Source: Candidatus Aminicenantota bacterium (GTDB lineage: Bacteria > Acidobacteriota > Aminicenantia > Aminicenantales > Aminicenantaceae). From it: DNA of 64,000 nt. The translations under genes and the position numbers were made by a program. Shown here one piece after another: positions 61,971-64,000 of this stretch. The notes beneath the pieces were generated by a model, which saw nothing but the letters and a program-made list of their open reading frames with translations, searched no databases and had not been told where the DNA came from. The first letter of the stretch is position 1. Each line of letters starts with the position of its first letter. Location of the stretch: NCBI GenBank assembly GCA_011049545.1, contig DRHQ01000017.1, positions 1 through 64,000 on the forward strand, given 5' to 3'.

Positions 61971-63236
61971 ATGAAAAAAGTATGGAAGTTTTGGTTGTTC
62001 GGTCTTTTCGGATTTATAATGTTTAGTTTTCTGGTTCAAACAGCACAATCGCTCCCCACATTTTCAAGGAAATTCGAGACCAGTTGTTCCACCTGCCACG
62101 TGTCTGTTCCTAAACTTACAGCTTTCGGAGAAAGCTTTAGGCTTAATGGTTATCAAATTCCTGAAGGTGATGAGAAATACATAAAGCAAAAGCCTACTTC
62201 TTTAGGGGCAGAACCATGGAAAGAAGTTTGGCCTAATGCCATCTGGCCTGGTGCTATACCCGGTTCATTTCCCCTGTCTGCCTGGATAATGTTTGATGGG
62301 AAGGCACCCTTACAAGGAGCGAATAAGGAGTTAATATTTGACTTCCCCCACGAGGTTGAAATATTTATGGCCGGAATTCTGGGGGAGAATGTTCCCTTCT
62401 TCGCTGAAGTTGAAATTGAGGGAGGAGAAGTAGGGGCTGAAGCCTGGTTGGGTTTTTATAGTCTTTTTAATTCTGACAGAGCTCTTAATTTAAGGGTTGG
62501 CACATTCGAGGTTAATCCTTTGCCCATGTTTTTTGATCATTTGAGGTTAGGCAAGGAGCATTATCTGTATAATAACTGGCGTATGCCTGGGAGCGAGAAT
62601 AACTTTCGATTAAGAGGTGGAAAGCCAGGTCTTGAACTGAATGGAATCGTTGGCAGTCGTTTTTATTACAGTACGGGGATATTAAGTCCTGGGGGCGGTC
62701 TTGATGGCTATGGAACTTTTCGCTTCAAATTAGGGGGAACACCTTATAATCGCTCTGCTCCCACAGAAGAAGCTGCAGATAAAGCAATTGGCGTCCTACC
62801 AACAGGATTTTGGGTCGATAATGCCTTCGAACTCGCTGCTTTCGCCTATTTTGGGAAAACGGACGTTGCTGCAGATGTTCCTGATTCCTTTAACCGTTTG
62901 GGAGTAGGTGCCCGCTGGACGTATCAGAATTTTGATCTCGCCGCTGCCTATATTCTTGGAAAAAACAATGATCCCTTCGCTACCGGAGCTACAGGAAGCG
63001 AGGTGGATTCTAAAGGCTTCCAGATAGAAGGCTCTTATTATATTTTCCCCTGGCTGATTGCCGAGGCAAGATATGAGACCTTAAAGTTAGATGATACTGT
63101 AACCCTACTGGATCAGAAAAACACTATAGTTGGACTTATATGGATGCTCAGGGCTAACGTTAAATTAGTAACTGAAGCTACTTTTAGCAATACTTCGGAT
63201 AATATCCTTAATGTCCGCCTGATTTTCGGCTTTTAG
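61971..63236 (+). CDS. Cyc2-like fused cytochrome-porin
   Basis: 421 residues. Signal peptide ends near AQSLP. Directly after it, PTFSRKFETSCSTCHVSVPK (heme motif 39-43) and LTAFGESFRLNGYQIP form a short heme segment like the one that opens Cyc2 iron-oxidation proteins. The rest (about 95-421) is a barrel: FPLSAWIMFDGKAPLQ, VEIFMAGILGENVPFFAEVEIEGG, LNLRVGTFEVNPLPMFFDHLRLG, FRLRGGKPGLELNGIVG, and it ends NILNVRLIFGF with terminal Phe. AAAGGAGA precedes the ATG. Under a sigma-54 promoter and beside two cupredoxins, it is likely an electron conduit in the outer membrane. Cyc2 identity is by motif and layout only; donor and direction are unknown. Confidence 0.75.
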   Translation: MKKVWKFWLFGLFGFIMFSFLVQTAQSLPTFSRKFETSCSTCHVSVPKLTAFGESFRLNGYQIPEGDEKYIKQKPTSLGAEPWKEVWPNAIWPGAIPGSFPLSAWIMFDGKAPLQGANKELIFDFPHEVEIFMAGILGENVPFFAEVEIEGGEVGAEAWLGFYSLFNSDRALNLRVGTFEVNPLPMFFDHLRLGKEHYLYNNWRMPGSENNFRLRGGKPGLELNGIVGSRFYYSTGILSPGGGLDGYGTFRFKLGGTPYNRSAPTEEAADKAIGVLPTGFWVDNAFELAAFAYFGKTDVAADVPDSFNRLGVGARWTYQNFDLAAAYILGKNNDPFATGATGSEVDSKGFQIEGSYYIFPWLIAEARYETLKLDDTVTLLDQKNTIVGLIWMLRANVKLVTEATFSNTSDNILNVRLIFGF

Positions 63237-63333
63237 TCAGCGTTTTTGGGCTAGTTTGAAGTTTTGGTAGTGACGGACAGGATTCCTGTTCCTCTCTTGA
63301 TTGCAGACCGTGATAGGAAAGGGATAGATTAGG

Positions 63334-63391
63334 GATCCTGTTCCGAGCAAGGGAGATTGCTTCGTCCCCTTCAGGACTCGCAAAGACATGA
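63334..63391. repeat. Short dispersed repeat, copy C (inverted, partial)
   Basis: GATCCTGTTCCGAGCAAGGG and, further on, AGGACTCGCAAAGACATGAG correspond to parts of the element at 33080-33225: the first in the same orientation, the second as the complement of its TGTCATTGCGAG end. It lies in the 296-bp gap before the last gene; nothing else is seen there. Confidence 0.5.
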
Positions 63392-63532
63392 GAGGAATCA
63401 TATCTGCTTCCAGCCAGGGCAACTTTCTACTACAGGTTCATTATATTTTATCGAAAAAAGGGTTAATAAAAAGTTCCATAAATTTCTTATCTTAAGAAAA
63501 AAATATAATATGAAAGAAAGGGAGGAAACAAG

Positions 63533-64000
63533 ATGAAAATACAAAAAATTATGAAGGCTATAATCTTTGCATTATTCATAATGAGTGGGTCATTTTTTAC
63601 ACTCACTCTCTTCCCAAATGGGAGTAGCGGTGAAAATGAAAGCGAAACTGGGATTATTACCGGGACAGTAAAAGTTTCCAGGGCTCGCCACTCGGGTGAC
63701 GTTGTGGCTTACTTAGAAAGAGAGGGCCTTAAAAAGGAATACCCTCCTTTGGAAAAGCATAGCACCCTTGACCAAAAGAACCTTGTGTTTATTCCCCGGG
63801 TGCTTCCGATATTAAAAGGAACAACAGTAGACTTTCGAAACAGTGATGATGTTCAACACAATATTTTTGCCCCTGGGAAAGTTGAAAAATTTAATTTGGG
63901 AACATGGGGACTTGGAGGAATAAAAGAGTATACTTTTAGTAAGCCTGGTGAAGTAGTCATACTCTGTAATGTTCATTCTGAGATGGTTGCTTATATAATT
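63533..64000 (+). CDS. Second amicyanin-like cupredoxin, 3' end beyond window
   Basis: 156 codons are visible from the ATG at 63533 (GGGAGGA upstream), then the window ends in frame. Signal peptide KAIIFALFIMSGSFFTLTLF. Copper ligands H109 (DDVQHNIFAPG) and C145-x2-H148-x2-M151 (LCNVHSEM), the same spacing as the protein at 56764, with which it shares FVPHVLP/FIPRVLP, GTTVxFxNxDDV and the FNLGT stretch. It is thus a paralogue, probably also followed by a regulatory-like tail. It is close downstream of the cytochrome-porin and a plausible redox partner. Confidence 0.8.
   Translation, partial: MKIQKIMKAIIFALFIMSGSFFTLTLFPNGSSGENESETGIITGTVKVSRARHSGDVVAYLEREGLKKEYPPLEKHSTLDQKNLVFIPRVLPILKGTTVDFRNSDDVQHNIFAPGKVEKFNLGTWGLGGIKEYTFSKPGEVVILCNVHSEMVAYII

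Overview
The window is low-G+C, gene-dense DNA from a diderm (Gram-negative type) bacterium that respires anaerobically. Outer-membrane beta-barrels, Tat-exported molybdoenzymes, many c-type cytochromes, sigma-54 regulators and a B12-dependent ribonucleotide reductase all point that way. No rRNA or other taxonomic marker is visible, so I do not name a phylum. I saw no tRNA, rRNA or CRISPR array.

Layout. 1-2 kb: start of nrdJ (minus strand) behind a tandem pair of NrdR boxes, a YwiC-like membrane protein, a MITE-like repeat and a gene remnant. 2-5 kb: periplasmic nitrate reductase napA-napB. 5-8.7 kb: PhnD-type binding lipoprotein, histidine kinase and NtrC-type regulator. 8.7-26.6 kb: a sigma-54 promoter with two direct-repeat enhancer candidates, then a long co-directional array. 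The array holds two outer-membrane barrels, a Tat-exported FeS subunit, a Mo-bis-PGD catalytic subunit, a TorD chaperone, cofactor genes (mobA, moaA, fused moaC-moaB, TSUP transporter, moeA, MOSC) and a five-gene Qrc/Act-like quinol-cytochrome complex. 26.8-28 kb: a cytochrome-porin fusion. 28.6-33 kb: an Rrf2/NsrR-like regulator with a clear operator, then FmdE-like, DUF2249/DUF438/hemerythrin, two more hemerythrins, a NifU-like protein and a DsrE protein, which resembles a nitrosative-stress module. 33.3-38.1 kb (minus): ArsR - MMPL/RND exporter - LolA-like - DUF1302-like barrel. 38.4-39.7 kb: monoheme protein and a membrane protein. 40.5-43.8 kb: small periplasmic protein, a YyaL-like thioredoxin-fold protein and a second Rrf2 regulator. 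44.1-52.5 kb: ECF sigma factor, anti-sigma factor, a G+C-richer tripartite RND efflux pump and a second anti-sigma paralogue. 52.6-56.5 kb: outer-membrane protein and octaheme cytochrome (minus), triheme cytochrome and CopD-like membrane protein (plus). 56.8-64 kb: amicyanin-like cupredoxin, histidine kinase, sigma-54 regulator, perfect sigma-54 promoter, receiver protein, Cyc2-like cytochrome-porin, and a second cupredoxin cut by the window end.

How the genes could work together. Menaquinol would be oxidised by the Qrc/Act-like complex or another dehydrogenase. Electrons would pass through periplasmic cytochromes to NapAB and to the FeS/Mo oxidoreductase, neither of which has an evident membrane quinol subunit here. 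The PhnD-kinase-regulator set likely switches on the Mo-enzyme array, and the cofactor genes inside it supply the molybdopterin. Reactive nitrogen by-products would be handled by the hemerythrin/NifU/DsrE group. The 56.8-64 kb group is the most unusual: a two-component system beside a perfect sigma-54 promoter in front of a cytochrome-porin, with a cupredoxin on each side. It looks like an electron-transfer module across the outer membrane, but its substrate is unknown.

Repeats: a 312-bp MITE-like element with two full copies, a 96-bp internal-deletion derivative and a solo end; and a short 'GTCATTGCGAG' family in three places. Remnants of a TPR protein, a cytochrome tail and an outer-membrane protein tail show local duplication and decay. 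Gaps with nothing recognised are noted as such.
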